A stretch of 64,000 nucleotides of DNA, taken from positions 3,658,001-3,722,000 of the forward strand of contig RCTD01000001.1 in NCBI GenBank assembly GCA_014898415.1, in the 5' to 3' direction. This document shows positions 12,173 through 24,800 of the stretch, piece by piece (within the stretch, counting starts at the first letter, position 1; each line of letters begins with the position of its first letter). This DNA is from Stromatinia cepivora (lineage: Eukaryota > Ascomycota > Leotiomycetes > Helotiales > Sclerotiniaceae). The notes beneath the pieces were generated by a model. That model was not told where the DNA came from and ran no database searches. It saw only the letters and a program-made list of their open reading frames with translations. The position numbers and the translations under genes were made by a program.

Positions 12173-15126
12173 TTTCGTGATTTTTACGTGTTAATTGATT
12201 GGTAAATGTATGAAGATGATGTCTTTGGACTTTGTTGTTTTGAATAGGGGAAGGGAATATTGGATGTGGTTGGGAGCTCAATGTGGTGGTAGGTTCGGAA
12301 TGAGGGATGACGTAATCATGACGTTTTGAACCTTATACATATTCATCCACAACAACCCTATTTAAAGTATCTTATTTTATTACCAGCGGTTGATTTATAT
12401 CGAGGTAGTACCTCACGGGAAACTTGTAAATTACTGAATTATTGAGATAGTTACCCTGAAATTTGCAGTCTTGATTTCTTATGTTACTACTTGGTATTAC
12501 TATATCACAATATCAAAATACTGAGCTGCGACTACATTCATGCCTCTATGTGATGTTATCCATATTCCTTCAGAATAATTGGCGGAGAGATTTTTTCTGA
12601 AGGGACACTTGAAGATTCATTCGTCTTGACATTCAGCCTTTCTTTAACCTACATCTTTGTTATTTCCATTCTATACCAACGAGTTGTTCAACAGAAACCA
12701 TAAGTATCATGATGCGCTTCATACAGTCTCTGCAATATCAATATATTTCGTTCTATTGTATAAATCAAACTCGGGATTTATATTTATATCTTTATATCTA
12801 TTTATATTCTTATTCATCTGAAGACTCTGATATATCAGGGCAGTATCTTTCATAAATTGAGTGAAGTAGCGACTCTGTGTCATTTATCCCGGTGATCACT
12901 GCATAACAATCATATCCCTTTTGTCCTTTTTCTCCCTCGCACATTAATCTCCATTCACCGCACTCTCATCTCCTAATCTTGGCACAGCTATAATAACTGA
13001 ATCATTCAACGGAGCAGTATATCTAAAAACCTCCAAAATCCTAAGCCTAGCTGCATCAATCAGTGTCCCACTGCTCAGAAGTCCTCTCCTTTGAACTAAG
13101 CGCTGCTATTATAGTTAAATCCCTCTGTCAATGAATCTTCTCATTTGGAAGTACCATATCATTCATAAGAATACGTGCATGGGTCGGGATCTAGAGCTGG
13201 TACCAAATTCTTTAGAGCAACTATCGCCTTGTCGTCTGGCTAATCATGTATGACGTTACGAAGATAAGAGAAATTTGCTCCTATACTGCGGCATATCAGA
13301 CAAATTTCCTCACATATTCTCATAGATATTCTCAAGAATCATACCTTCAACAACCTGCCCTTCAAAACAATCATGCCTCGCAATTTCCACCGCATCAATA
13401 CGCTTTACAAGCTTCAACGCCTGCTTCAAATCCTGCCAAAAAAAATCCTCCCCTTCAATTGCGGAAACACCACTCTAACAGTAGTCCACTCATGATCAAA
13501 CCCTCCTCCCACATCCACAAAAACGTGTTTTCGACGAAACCCACCAACCTCTCTTCTGAAAAGAAAAACCTCAAGCCAATTCCCCGCCCCCGCTCGCTAA
13601 ATCGCCAATATGCAAAATGATATCGTTTCTTGGAAATCAGATGAAGAAAGCCCTGTACTGGCTACAGTCATCTTTCCGTGACGGTAATATTTTCATACTT
13701 AGTTTTTGCGAGGAAATCATGCACTTGCTGGAAGATTGATCCAATGGTATCGAAATTAGAAGATTTTAGTTAGGAATGGAGATTCTGGTTTCTGTGGTGT
13801 GCGTAAATTTCTGTAAGTGATGAATTCTATCTCGATAGTTTTTATCCGCGAGAACTGTCGTTGTAGTGCTGGAACTAAAGTGGTCTTTGCTTGTTCGCTG
13901 ATTTGTCCTATGGAGGAGAGATAGCGGAGGATATGATCCGAGATTTTTTGGTTTGTCTTCCTAATATAATATCTTACATCTTACATGTCCATCTTCCCAT
14001 CTCCCTTCCTCTCAAACTTCCGCCTAAAGCCTCCTCTCCACCCCAAGGGCCCGTCTCCCAATCAATTTCTCAACACCAAGCGGATCCCCTCTCATTCTCA
14101 AAAGCGCACCCAAAATCCCCAAATAAATAAATAGCTACACAAGTTACGTCCATTTATAAATACTTTTTCATTCCAAAAATCAGTATGCATCCCAGAAAAC
14201 GAACTATTCGCATAGGATGAGATATTATAAGGATATATATACCAACCCCCAAAAGCGCGAAGCGTAACAAAAGGTATTTCATTTTCAATTTCAATTTCAA
14301 ATTGTATATCACCTAGAGAATCGATTAATTACTAGCGTTCTGCTACGAGGTATTTTTGGCCAGGGTGGGGATTTGTGGGATTAGTGGCATTAGTGTGTTT
14401 ATGTTTCTTCCATGTGAAAGGGGATGAGTGGAAATGGGAATGGGAATGGGAATGGAATGGGTGGGAAGTGATGAAGAAATGTTGAAGATAATTTGCGGTA
14501 CAATACAACGCTTTAACGTGTTAAGTAGTGCTGTGTATCGTGGGTATACGTGAGCCATTGAATAGCCGATATTGGAATTAACTATTCTCACAGATATGAA
14601 TCTAGCCACAACATATGTTATTTGAATAATTGACAAGCTCTCATTCTTGACATCTCTCCCACTATTATTCAAGAACATGAATCAAATGTTGAAAGGAATC
14701 TAGCCTACAAATTCTTCATCATCCCAACAGGCCAACGCAAGAATCCCACACCAACCAACTCTTTGTAAAAACAACACTCCATAATTAACCAAATTGGTGC
14801 GAGCTATACCTCTTGATTGTCCAATACTTTGTATCCAACCATGTACAATGATTGTCCGACAAATATTAGACTCCAAGCACCAAAAGTCAAACAACTGTAA
14901 GGAAGGATGAGAAGATAGTTAGATGCGCTCAAGAAGATGATTTTCATCAGCCCGCCCGCAGGCTCCACCCCATTGGAGGAAAAAAACCTATTCAAAACAG
15001 AACAGAATGCATTGAAGGAAACATTCTGAAAGAAGATCTAGGAAATCATTACAGAAATAAGCAACTAGTAAAACATCCAGCGCAGGAAAAGAATTAGCAA
15101 GAATCCAATAAACACACTAAGCCATA
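12173..15126. other. long intergenic region, no supported gene
   Basis: About 3 kb. It contains an isolated ATG ORF at 13246-13620 (124 codons, Pro/Ser/Asn-rich) and possible minus-strand exon fragments at 14700-14995 with a good CTAAC...TTACAG acceptor, but neither builds a convincing gene. The rest has no recognisable features beyond AT-rich patches near 12740-12820. Confidence 0.45.
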
Positions 15127-17473
15127 CTAATATCTTCCATATCTCCCGTACCCATAACTTGAATATCCGTAGTATGAAGAAGCAGCTGACCTGCCAAAGT
15201 AACCGCTATAACCATAACGACTACTAGACGATTTCAAGACTTTATTACTAGATGATTTCGATGTAGATGAACGTTTACTTGTCTTCTTAGCTTCACTTGG
15301 AGGAGCTTTGTAATTATCGCCTGTCTTCTCAGCCTTCTTTCTCGCCAGGTCCCTAACATAGCGTTCTTTCTCGTATTTGGCTTTATTGACGATAGACTTT
15401 CTCTCCTCGATAGGCTTCTTGGACCATGCTGCTTGCAGAGAGGTAAGGGTTGAATCAGCGTCCAATCCTATATCGATGATCCAGTATCCGCGTTTCTTGG
15501 CGTAGCCAGTGGGGTCATTCTTGAACTCCTTATCCTTTTCTTTAGTAAAGCTATATGTGTATTCGAAGTCTGACCATGAGTCAACAACTGGATTACTGTC
15601 TTCTTTGATGATCTTCGCTGTCTCGAGAACTTTATTGCGTTCAACCTCAGTCATTGCGCTCCAGGCAACCTCCATACCCTGCATATTGCCCTCGGACAGT
15701 TCCAAGGTTTTGTAGCAGAAAGGGGTAATATCGAGGCCAAGTTTTTGGAGCCATTGGCGGCGTTTTTCGATATATGCTGCGTATGCTGTGAAGGCACTCG
15801 CTGGGTAAATCTCATAGGTTTCCTCCAAAGTCACCCATGATGGGTTTGGTGGGTTGAGCATGGCATTGATGTACTTTGCTTTAGCTTCGATTGCTCTCCG
15901 CTCTGCGCGTGGTTTTCTATCATAGAAATTATTTAATTCCTGCCTTTCTAGTGCAGTCTGCGACAGAGGTAGATATCGGGGATCGTCTAAGCCCAATTCT
16001 TTGAGCCAACCAAATCTTTCCGGTATAAGATCATGATAACCCAATATTTTTCTTTGAGGAATATTGAAGTATCTTTGTTGTAATTCGTCGAATGATAGAG
16101 GCACCGGACCAACAAGTTTGATTGGAATAGGTGTTCGTAGGGCGAAAGGAGCTAATCGAAGCGGTACCTCACGCTTTGAATATGGCTGCTTCAATCGAAT
16201 TGCTTTCTGCTCAATATCTCGACCAATTTCCGTAGATTTCAAAGCCCAATGGACTTCGACCTTGTCTCTCTGTAGTGGATCAATAAACACAAAGTTGAAT
16301 GGGTTAACATCAATACCTAACTTTGCTAACCACTGCCTGCGTGCAAGCTTTTCTTTGTCACTCTAGGGATCTTGGCTACCTGTAGAATACATCTGCTCCA
16401 TCTGATAATACGATAGATAGGGTACATCATTGGGTATGGAGTTTTGGAGTCGTCCAACATGCCCGGTTTTGATGTTTGTAGATGAGGCTGAAGTGAAAGA
16501 TCGAGTCGTCGCTCGGGAAGTGCTGACATCCGGCAAGGAAGAATTGAAAGGACCATCTGAAGTACTCCTCTCTGACTTGATGTGAACTTTAGTATTGCCT
16601 GATGTATGGACCTTGAAGGACGATGGTGGTAATGTCTGGTTGTTCTGAAGAGTTGTTAATGGCTGGCGTTGAGTGGGAGTTACCGGTGCATAAGGACCCT
16701 GTGTCATTTTAGGATAGCCTTGGTAGAAGCTTGAAGATGGTGGTGTTCCTCCATAGGTTTGAGCCGAGGCAGACATATGGTGTTGACTATGTAAAGTAGG
16801 CTGAGATTGTGGCTGAGAAGTGGTGAAGGAAGATTGAGACATTGGCAAATCATAATTGGTATCCAAGTCAATATTGTCATCATCGCTAAAATCATTCTCG
16901 CTGAATTGAACAGCATCGAGGTTGGTATGTGAAGAGGATTGTGGAGTATCATGTGTTGTCGGCGTATGTTATGGATTCTGGCTCTGCGATGAGGTCCGGT
17001 TGTTCTCCTGTTTGAGCATCATATGACCAGCGGTCGTAGGAGTAAAGTCAGGTATGTTTTTGAGTGTATCCATAGCATCATGCAGATTTTGACGCTTTGC
17101 GTTGCCAATTGCATTTTCTGATTGGGGTGGAGGGCTAAAGAGATGTTAGTATCTAGTCAAAATCAAGAGAATCCAGCGAGGGTGGTTTGTGCCCAGGTGC
17201 ATTCTTGCTGTCGTGCGAAACTCTCCGCAATCGTCAACAATAGAGAAGACAGCGACATGTCTTCCAAAACTCTGGGATTATTGACAGTACTTACGCGGTA
17301 GAAGGTATTTCTGGCTTAACTCTTCCGTTGATCACCTCCTCAATGGAAACGTGAAGGGCATCCGACTGTGTCAAACGTTGGACTAAAGTAGCTTTCAAGC
17401 CATTAGTTGGAAGTTGACGAGCCAGCAAAAGCTTTTTCAAATCTACTACTCGATATTTTGCGTAATCAACCAT
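15127..17473 (-). pseudogene. SAP-domain protein gene interrupted by two in-frame stop codons
   Basis: Exon 1 is 17473-17295; the 160-base intron 17294-17135 (GTAAGT...TTTAG) leads into one long exon, 17134-15127. The N-terminus is a SAP motif (VDLKKLLLARQLPTNGLKATLVQRL), a DNA/RNA-binding helix pair. A Ser/Gln/Pro-rich linker follows, then four repeats of a 'WLxKLGLD' type module (QWLAKLGID, GWLKELGLD, QWLQKLGLD, YWIIDIGLD) and a low-complexity Ser/Tyr/Gly tail. The frame stays open for about 728 codons except for TAA at 16971-16969 and TAG at 16365-16363. Both follow a proline codon and both would be Gln with one C-to-T change at CpA. No ATG restarts between the TAG and the downstream module. 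It may be a recently disabled gene, a stop-readthrough gene or an assembly error. The module function is unknown to me. Confidence 0.7.
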
Positions 17474-17934
17474 CACGTCGACATTCCAGTGATGGCAGTA
17501 CTGTACCCTTGGTAATTTGAAGGTATATTAATTGTTTGCACTTCCCGCTGTTGATTGTTTTGAAGTCTGGGGTAAACTGGCACGTCGTGGCGGAGTAAAC
17601 AAGTCAAGAAACTATCTATGCGTCTATTTGGCCAATGACAACCCTCATTTGAATAATCACTGGCAAGTCATCGAATATAAGCCGGCAGCCACTGTGCTAA
17701 TAGAATTTTTTTTGGGAACTTAACAATCACCTAGTACATACCACTAGGTAGAGAGTATCAAGACGTATGGCTCCCGCAAGTTGGCTAATCCTTAAGCCGG
17801 ATGTTCGTACAAACAAAGTTTGGTAGTTATTACTGCGCAGTACTTGATCGGAACAACAAAAAGTACGTTTGTTGATATGTATATTAAATCTCGTAGCTAT
17901 GATATAAAGCCCTCACTAGCATTCTATAAGATTA
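17474..17934. other. short intergenic stretch
   Basis: Lies upstream of the SAP-domain gene start and beyond the 3' end of the TPR pseudogene. No feature seen apart from short ORFs. Confidence 0.5.
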
Positions 17935-18945
17935 TTAAAGAACAAAAGCAATGAGTATCTCGTAGGCTTCCTGATCAGTATCCCTCGGACTAGAATCCTC
18001 GGTATTGTTATTACTCCTCTTCTCCTCTTCTCCTTTCGCTAGCTGACTGCACGCGACAAAAGCTCTGTAGTGCGCCAAGGCATCGACACTTTTTCCGAAC
18101 GATAGGCCATCAGCGACGGAGATACATCCTTACAGATGTGCCCTATGTAATAAGGTTAGTTTCTCTAAACTACTTATCTGAGAGGCACTCACATTGCAGC
18201 CGAACGCTTCTTAAGCTCAAGATGAAGACGAAGATTTCCAATTCTGCAAAGCGAATCACACACCCTAAACCCTTTAATGAACCTAAATCTTCGAAGATCA
18301 AGCAATTTAACTGCTAAATTCAACAAGTCTTCGAGTCTTCCCTGTTGCTCTCTAATCATACTCATTATCTGTGATGCGATGTATTGCAGTTTACATGCAA
18401 ATCGTACGATAAAACCAGAGCAATTTAAACATACCTAGCGAGATGTAGTCTATCTGTATCCAACATCTCATCCTCCGCCATGCCATTCAGGCCTGGTATG
18501 CAGCCTGGTATGCGACCATACATTCCGTTCACCTCCTCCAGCCTCTTCATTCGCACCAATAGCACTACAATATTAAAATAAGAACCATCTATCCTAGCAC
18601 AACAAATCCACTCACTCGTGATATTCCACAAAAAGTTCCGCTGCACCCCATCTCCACATATACAATACCGACATTATTCATGCTGGCCGGTATACTCCAG
18701 CTATCTGGACCAACAAAAAGAGCAGTTCGAAGTCGGAGTGCTTTTAGAAGATGTGTGAGGGCTGCTGTTGGTTTTCCTAAATCAAGTGAGATTAAGCCTA
18801 GGACGTTGAGCGCGGCAGCATAGGGTAGGCTTTCACAGTTTTGATCTTTGGCCAGTGAGAGATATTTGTTAATTAGCTTGATACTACCTTCATATTTTTC
18901 GCTCTCATATAGATACCTGGCGGATGTGAGTAGGTCTTCATGCTA
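17935..18945 (-). pseudogene. decayed tetratricopeptide-repeat (TPR) protein gene, 5' truncated
   Basis: Reading leftward from about 18945, the minus strand gives TPR-like text: RYLYESEKYEGSIKLINKYL, then YAAALNVLGLISLDLGKPTA, then MNNVGIVYVEMG. After that the frame shifts by one base at about 18650, where GAAELFVEYHE continues the repeat in another frame. Further pieces follow across likely introns: AIGANEEAGG, then REQQGRLEDLLNLAVKLLDL with KVCD-like FRVCDSLCRIGNLRL, then VADGLSFGKSVDALAHYRAF and a stop at 17937-17935. The order matches fungal TPR proteins of the kind often fused to NB-ARC or patatin domains, but only the C-terminal TPR part remains. The 5' end is cut where the AT-rich block begins. 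No single spliced frame can be built through it. Confidence 0.68.
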
Positions 18946-18989
18946 GGGAGTGTGAATGGCTGGAATGTGGGGTAAGGGACTTATATCTA

Positions 18990-19437
18990 GGGTTGTCCAA
19001 ATTATATAATCTTAGGCATGATTATATAATTTTATATTATCATGCTTTTTGAAAGTAATAAAATATTATAATAAGATTATATATGTGTTTTTGTAACCAA
19101 TAGAATTTATAGAATGAATAAAAATGGATCAAATTCTTAAACCTTTTTATATGAGTGATAAAAATCTTTATTTTGAGGAAAATATTATATGATTTCATAA
19201 AATTCATTATTCTTTATAAAATATATTATTCTTTATAAAATTCATTATTCTTTATAAAATATATTATTCTTTATAAAATACATCATTCTTTATAAAATAT
19301 ATTATTCTTTATTTTTAAAGTATGATCTCTATTATATTTGAATTGATCAATATCATATATTTATATTGACTTGATGAATATATATGATTATATAATTACA
19401 AATTTAACAACCCTACTTATATCTGAAACTAGGGCTA
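18990..19437. repeat. AT-rich block left of the DNA transposon
   Basis: Composition changes abruptly from the pseudogene into almost pure A/T sequence. It contains the 19-base tandem array described separately. No coding sequence. Confidence 0.7.
19204..19311. repeat. 19-base tandem repeat, about 5.7 copies
   Basis: The unit reads CATTATTCTTTATAAAATA with alternation between CATT, TATT and CATC at its start. Six consecutive units are visible with only one or two changes each. Confidence 0.85.
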
Positions 19438-21274
19438 AGTCTAATACCCCACTTTCGGGCCACCCCCTGTTTTGGGCCACCTCGAAAATATCATTATATA
19501 AATTTTAAACTTTAATAATTCAACAATTACTCTACTTTAATAAAATCCCTTGTAGTATTTGTTTTATAATCATTATTAAAATCATCCTTTTCAATTTCAT
19601 GATCCCCAATCTCAATTTGTGTTCCCCGAATAGCTTTAATCCTTATAAACCTTGAATTCGGATTAGTTTTTATTATTCGTTTTTTTTTTAGATATAATTT
19701 GTTTTAATTTATATTCCAATTGTTTTATTCGATGTTTTGATTGTATAAATTTATAATCCTTAGTATTAAAACCTTTTGTGATTTTATGAAATAGTAATTG
19801 ATGAGTTGGAAGATCGGTTTTTTTTTTGAATCATTATATATACATATTTTCGAAGATCTGATGCTTTTTGAAGGGTTTTCTATAGAATAAAAGATAATTC
19901 TATATTTCATTGATGCTGAAGAACATTATTTGAAATAAAATTTTGATTTAGAACTTTGTTGTTATTATTCTTAAGTAATAAATGATTTATAAAAAGTTTA
20001 GTATGATTTTGAGATTATAAATTAGAAACCTTTTATCCAAATTTGATATTATGAATTATCAAACTCTTTGTTCTAATTTTCTGATAATAGATAAGAAAGT
20101 TATGCTTCTTAGTTATTAAAGAATTTAACAAAAAATCCAATTTGTTGAAATGATGCTTATAAGCATTTTTGAAAGATAAAAATATTGATAAATCTAATAG
20201 TTGTAATATGTATAATATATATAATAATAGAAATAGAAGATGGATATTGTTTTTGAAGTATTCAAATATAAATTTAATGATTTTATAATTTTTATAATCA
20301 TCTAATATAAATAGTTTAGTTTTTTTAGATTGGAAAAGAATAGTTTGAGGAATAAAAATTGTTTTCAATTATTCAAATCTTATAATATTTATCATTCATT
20401 TATTATTTATAACAATGAACTTCTATTCCTTATATAAAATAAAATCTATAGGAAATTATTATTGTTGTATATATTTTCTTTTGAAAATAACAAATGGTTT
20501 GAATGTCTATCCTGTTACCGAAATATATTCAATAAAAAACATCCAAATTCTTGAACCAGGTTGTTTTTTTTTGAATAAAACGATGTTCTGAATTTCCTAT
20601 TATTAAGTTATTTAAATTCTGATCTTTTATAATACCAATTTTATTTATATTCCATCGATTTTCGGGTTTAATATGTTTAATCGAGGGCAAATTGAGTTTT
20701 TCAAATCATTTACCAATAATTTTATTAGTAGTATTTGAAATATATATAGAATCGATTCAATATTATCTTTTGGTTTTAATTTCAAAGTTCCCTTTTAAAA
20801 AATTCTGTATTTATCGTTTTCCAAATAAAGAATTATCTTTTTTCATTTCGAAGAGGCTTTCATTTATTTCCTTTATTTATCGATGAATAGGATTAGTATT
20901 TAATGATTTCTGTATTAATATCCAATTTACTAATATTCTTTTTTGAATCAGAATTATCTTTTGTATATTTTATATATTATTTCTATAAAATAAATAACTA
21001 TTTATTCGATTTTGAAGTATAATATAAAGAACATTATATTTTGAATTAATCCGATGTATAATTAGTCCATTTGCAATTGTATTAAAAATTATAGCAATAT
21101 CATTTTTGGTATAAGTATTCGTTATATTATAAATAATAATATATTCAAATTTCAGATCGATTGATTGAATGATTATTGAATTATTAAAGATTTAATGAAG
21201 GAGATTACTTAAAATAGGGTGGTTTTTTAAGGTGGCCCAAAAGAGGGGGTGGCCCGAAAGCGGGGTATTAGACT
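19438..21274 (-). mobile_element. RIP-degraded Fot1/pogo (Flipper-like) DNA transposon
   Basis: The element is 1837 bases, flanked by a TA on each side (19436-19437 and 21275-21276), the target duplication of Tc1/mariner-type elements. Terminal inverted repeats start AGTCTAATACCCC and run about 45-48 bases with two clear mismatches (19438-19485 against 21274-21227). The interior is strongly AT-rich and full of stops. Still, the minus strand at 20368-20033 retains a pogo transposase segment: LFILDDYKNYKIIKFIFEYF, then ILQLLDLSIFLSFKNAYKHH, matching the 'LLILDGH...HLLQPLDVGVF..LK..Y' region of Fot1 enzymes with the catalytic-region Pro and Gly/His codons changed. Size and repeat length resemble Flipper of Botrytis cinerea (about 1.84 kb, 48-base repeats). 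It is no longer autonomous. Confidence 0.9.
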
Positions 21275-21276
21275 TA

Positions 21277-21845
21277 TGAGTAGTTCAATTATACGAAGTA
21301 TGATTTCCCGATTCTAGAAGTGAAGTATTTTAATTCTATAATAGGAATAAGCAGTATAAAATAAATAGAGTGATGAGTTTTCTATCGCTATTCATCATCC
21401 GTCATCCATCCATTCATCTAGGTATGTATTTCCATCCACCATCCACCATCCATCAACAAACATCACCATAAATCAACAAACAAATTTATCATCTCCTCTC
21501 CCCTCCTCTCCTCCCCCAAATTCAAAGTTCAAACGCAAACGCAAATCTATAAACTGATAATGTCCATATCATATCATGCCATGAAGCATAACATAACATA
21601 ATAATCCTCCTCCAAACGCCATCGCCATGCTAAAAAGAAAGAAAGAACCAATGATATATATGCTCTCATGCCACAACATGGAAATGCAAAAACTAAAAAC
21701 TAAAAACTCCAATGAGGTATCTATGCGTAACGCTCATCAAATCTGCAACCATTAAAATGCATTCCAAAAATTCAAAATCATCTTCCATAACCGTCTTCCA
21801 TATCAAGCATCTCTTTTCTTCAGATTCCATTCCATCTCTCCCCTA
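21277..21845. other. intergenic, 3' region of the ABC transporter gene
   Basis: Contains a CCATCCA-type microsatellite around 21400-21450 and pyrimidine-rich DNA. This likely includes the 3' UTR of the transporter. No gene seen. Confidence 0.5.
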
Positions 21846-24800
21846 TTACTTTCTGCCCAAACTCTGCAAGTTGACTAACTCGGAGTATCTACCACCCTTA
21901 TGTATAAGCTCGGAGTGTGTACCACTCTCCACGACTCTACCTTGATCGAAAACATAGATACAATCGGCCTTTTGAATAGTACTCAATCTATGCGCGACTG
22001 CAATTGTAGTTCTTCCCTTTGCTGCTTTATCCAATGCTGCTTGGACGACATGTTCACTCTCGGAATCCAATGCACTAGTAGCCTCATCCAACAAAAGGAT
22101 TTTGGGATCACGGAGTAAAGCACGAGCGATAGCAATTCTTTGTTTCTGTCCACCAGACAACATGCTACCCTTTGAACCGACGACTGTGGAAAATCCTTCC
22201 GGGAGCGACATGATGAAATCGTAGATGTTAGCTTCACGACATGCGAACTCGATTTCGGAATCAGGAACATCCTCGCGGTCAGCTCCGAGGAGCATGTTCT
22301 CACGGATGGTACCTTGGTAGAGAGTTGGTTCTTGAGATACGAGCGCGATGTGCGAGCGGTATTCACTGATGTTCAAAGAAGAAATCTCTTTACCATCGAC
22401 ATAGATACCGCCAACTAGAGGATCATAGAAACGTTCAAGAAGAGCGATGGTCGTAGATTTACCGCAACCGGATGCACCAACCAGAGCAATGTATTGTCCA
22501 GGCTTGACTTGGAGGTCGAGACCACGAAGTACGGGCTGTTCTGGGCGAGTGGGATAGCGGAAATGAACGTCACGGAACTCGACATATCCTTCCATAGACT
22601 CCATATGCTCTCCATCTTCGGACCAAGAGTCGATGGCGGGTTTGCGATCAAAGAGGATCTTGAGTTCTTGGGCGGCTTGTTTGGCTTTACCCATATCCGC
22701 TATAATATGTTAGTAAGACAGTGTAGATAATTGATCGAAAGAGTTACTTACGTGCAAAGGAAAAGATAGTTCCAGCAGATTGAGCACCGAAAATGACAGC
22801 CGAGAAACAAACGAAGAATTGGAACATGGTGTACTCCTTGTTAGCGATACGTTGACCACCATACCAGAATCCAAGTGCGACGCAGAGGAACATCAAGGAT
22901 TGAGATGCGGCATAAAGTAATGAAGACTTCAAGATCGATTTCAAGCTCTTTTGTTCTTGGTCTTTGAGAGATTGGGTATAATGAGCGAGGACATCTTCCT
23001 CTCTGGTCAAGGATGCAACGGTTCGAATAGCACCAGTAGCTTCACATGCATAACTAGCACTCTTCTCATATGCCTTCTTCGCTCTTTGTTGAAATCTCGC
23101 AAGAAGCCAGAATCGGAAGAAACCACAACCAAGTAAAATCGGAATAGTGGCGATACAAACAAGAGCCAACTTCCAGGCAATAGCGAGGGAAAGAGCGCAT
23201 GCTGCGATGAGCGTAGTAATAACTGTCAAAAGCGTACCTAAGGTAACTCCGGATAATCCTGCGACGTGGGTAGTTTCAGTACTCAAGAATGATGTAAGAG
23301 CACCCGCAGTATGTTCCTCCCTATCGAAGTATTGAATGTCCTGGCGAAGCATTGTACGGAAAGCACGGTCACGAACTCGATGAATGAGCCTTTCTGAACA
23401 GAAAGCGAAAGCAACACCCTGGCCACAGAATGCAAGGAATTGAACGAACGCCAACATAAGATACATCAAAGACCAGAAATCGACATCATGTCTAATCGTA
23501 TGGAAGTTGGCAGGAATGACAGGATGTGAGAGCGAAATGATTTCCTTGGCGAAGAAAACGGCTTGAGTTGGATTACCTCCACCACAAATGATGGAAAAGA
23601 ACAATCCAACCAACATCAATTTCCATTCAGTTTTGTTGAATGAAGCAATCAACTTGATCAATGTCCATAATGAATCATGTTGTTCTGATGACAATGTCTT
23701 GCCTTGAAGTGCGAGAGATGATTGTGACTTTTCTGTTGTTGTGCGGTTCAATTTGTTGACAATATTCTTATCATCTGGATCCTCATTGTATTCAATTCCT
23801 CCGACCTTATTGGACATTTTGCGTACAAGTTCATCGTCTTTGGCGTCGATCTCTGACTCCTCTTGAGCGGTCATTTCCTTGGTTTCAGCGATCTTTTGCG
23901 CTTCGATCAATCTATAGTAAGCACCTTGTTTAGCAAGCAAGTCGTTGTGAGTTCCTTGTTCAACGATGCGACCTTCAGTCATGACAACAATGTTGTCCGC
24001 GTCCTTGATAGTGGAAAGTCGATGAGCAATTGTAATAGTAGTTCGTCCTTCAGCAGCAACCTCAAGAGCGGCTTGTACGACACCCTCGGATTTCGTGTCA
24101 AGAGCAGATGTAGCTTCATCGAGTAGGAGAATCTTTGGATCGCTGACCATGGCTCTTGCAATTGCAATACGTTGTTTTTGACCACCGGAGAGTAGACTGG
24201 CTCTTTCACCGACGTTCGTTTCGTAGCCTTCAGGTAAAGCAGAAACAAAGTCATGTGCATTGGCCATCTTGGCAGCCTCGATAACTAATTCTCTCTGACG
24301 TTCCTCTTTCTCATTTTCGAATTTAGTTCCGATGAGTCCGTGGCGAATATTTTCGTATATAGAAGTTCCAAACAATGTAGGCTCTTGGCTCACCAAGGAG
24401 ATTTGTTGTCGTAGCCATCGCAAATTCAAGGTACTAACATCATGCCCATCAATCAAAACCTGACCGCCAACTGGATCGTAGAATCTCTCCACCAAGCCAA
24501 CTATAGTACTTTTCCCGGATCCAGATGCACCGACAAGAGCTGTCATTTTGCCGGCTGGAATAACCAAACTAACATCGTTCATAATTGTGACCTCAGGTCT
24601 GGATGGATAGATGTGCTTAATATTTCTCAATTCGACAGTTCCTTCGACGTGATCGAGCTTGATACCTTCAGTAGAGGTTGGATCCAAGGGTGAAACACGA
24701 TCGATTGTGTTGAAGATCTTTGCCGCGGCGGAAATAGCGGTTGTGAAAGCCTGGGCGTTGGGTGCAACGTTTCCAAAAGCAAAAGCTCCGATCATGATAG

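Noticed and set aside
13246..13620. 124-codon ATG ORF on the plus strand
   Set aside because: Low-complexity Pro/Ser/Asn composition in a gene-poor stretch and no recognisable domain. Kept as chance.
14700..14995. Possible membrane-protein exons on the minus strand
   Set aside because: A good acceptor (CTAAC...TTACAG) precedes hydrophobic text, but no start exon or consistent second intron could be found.
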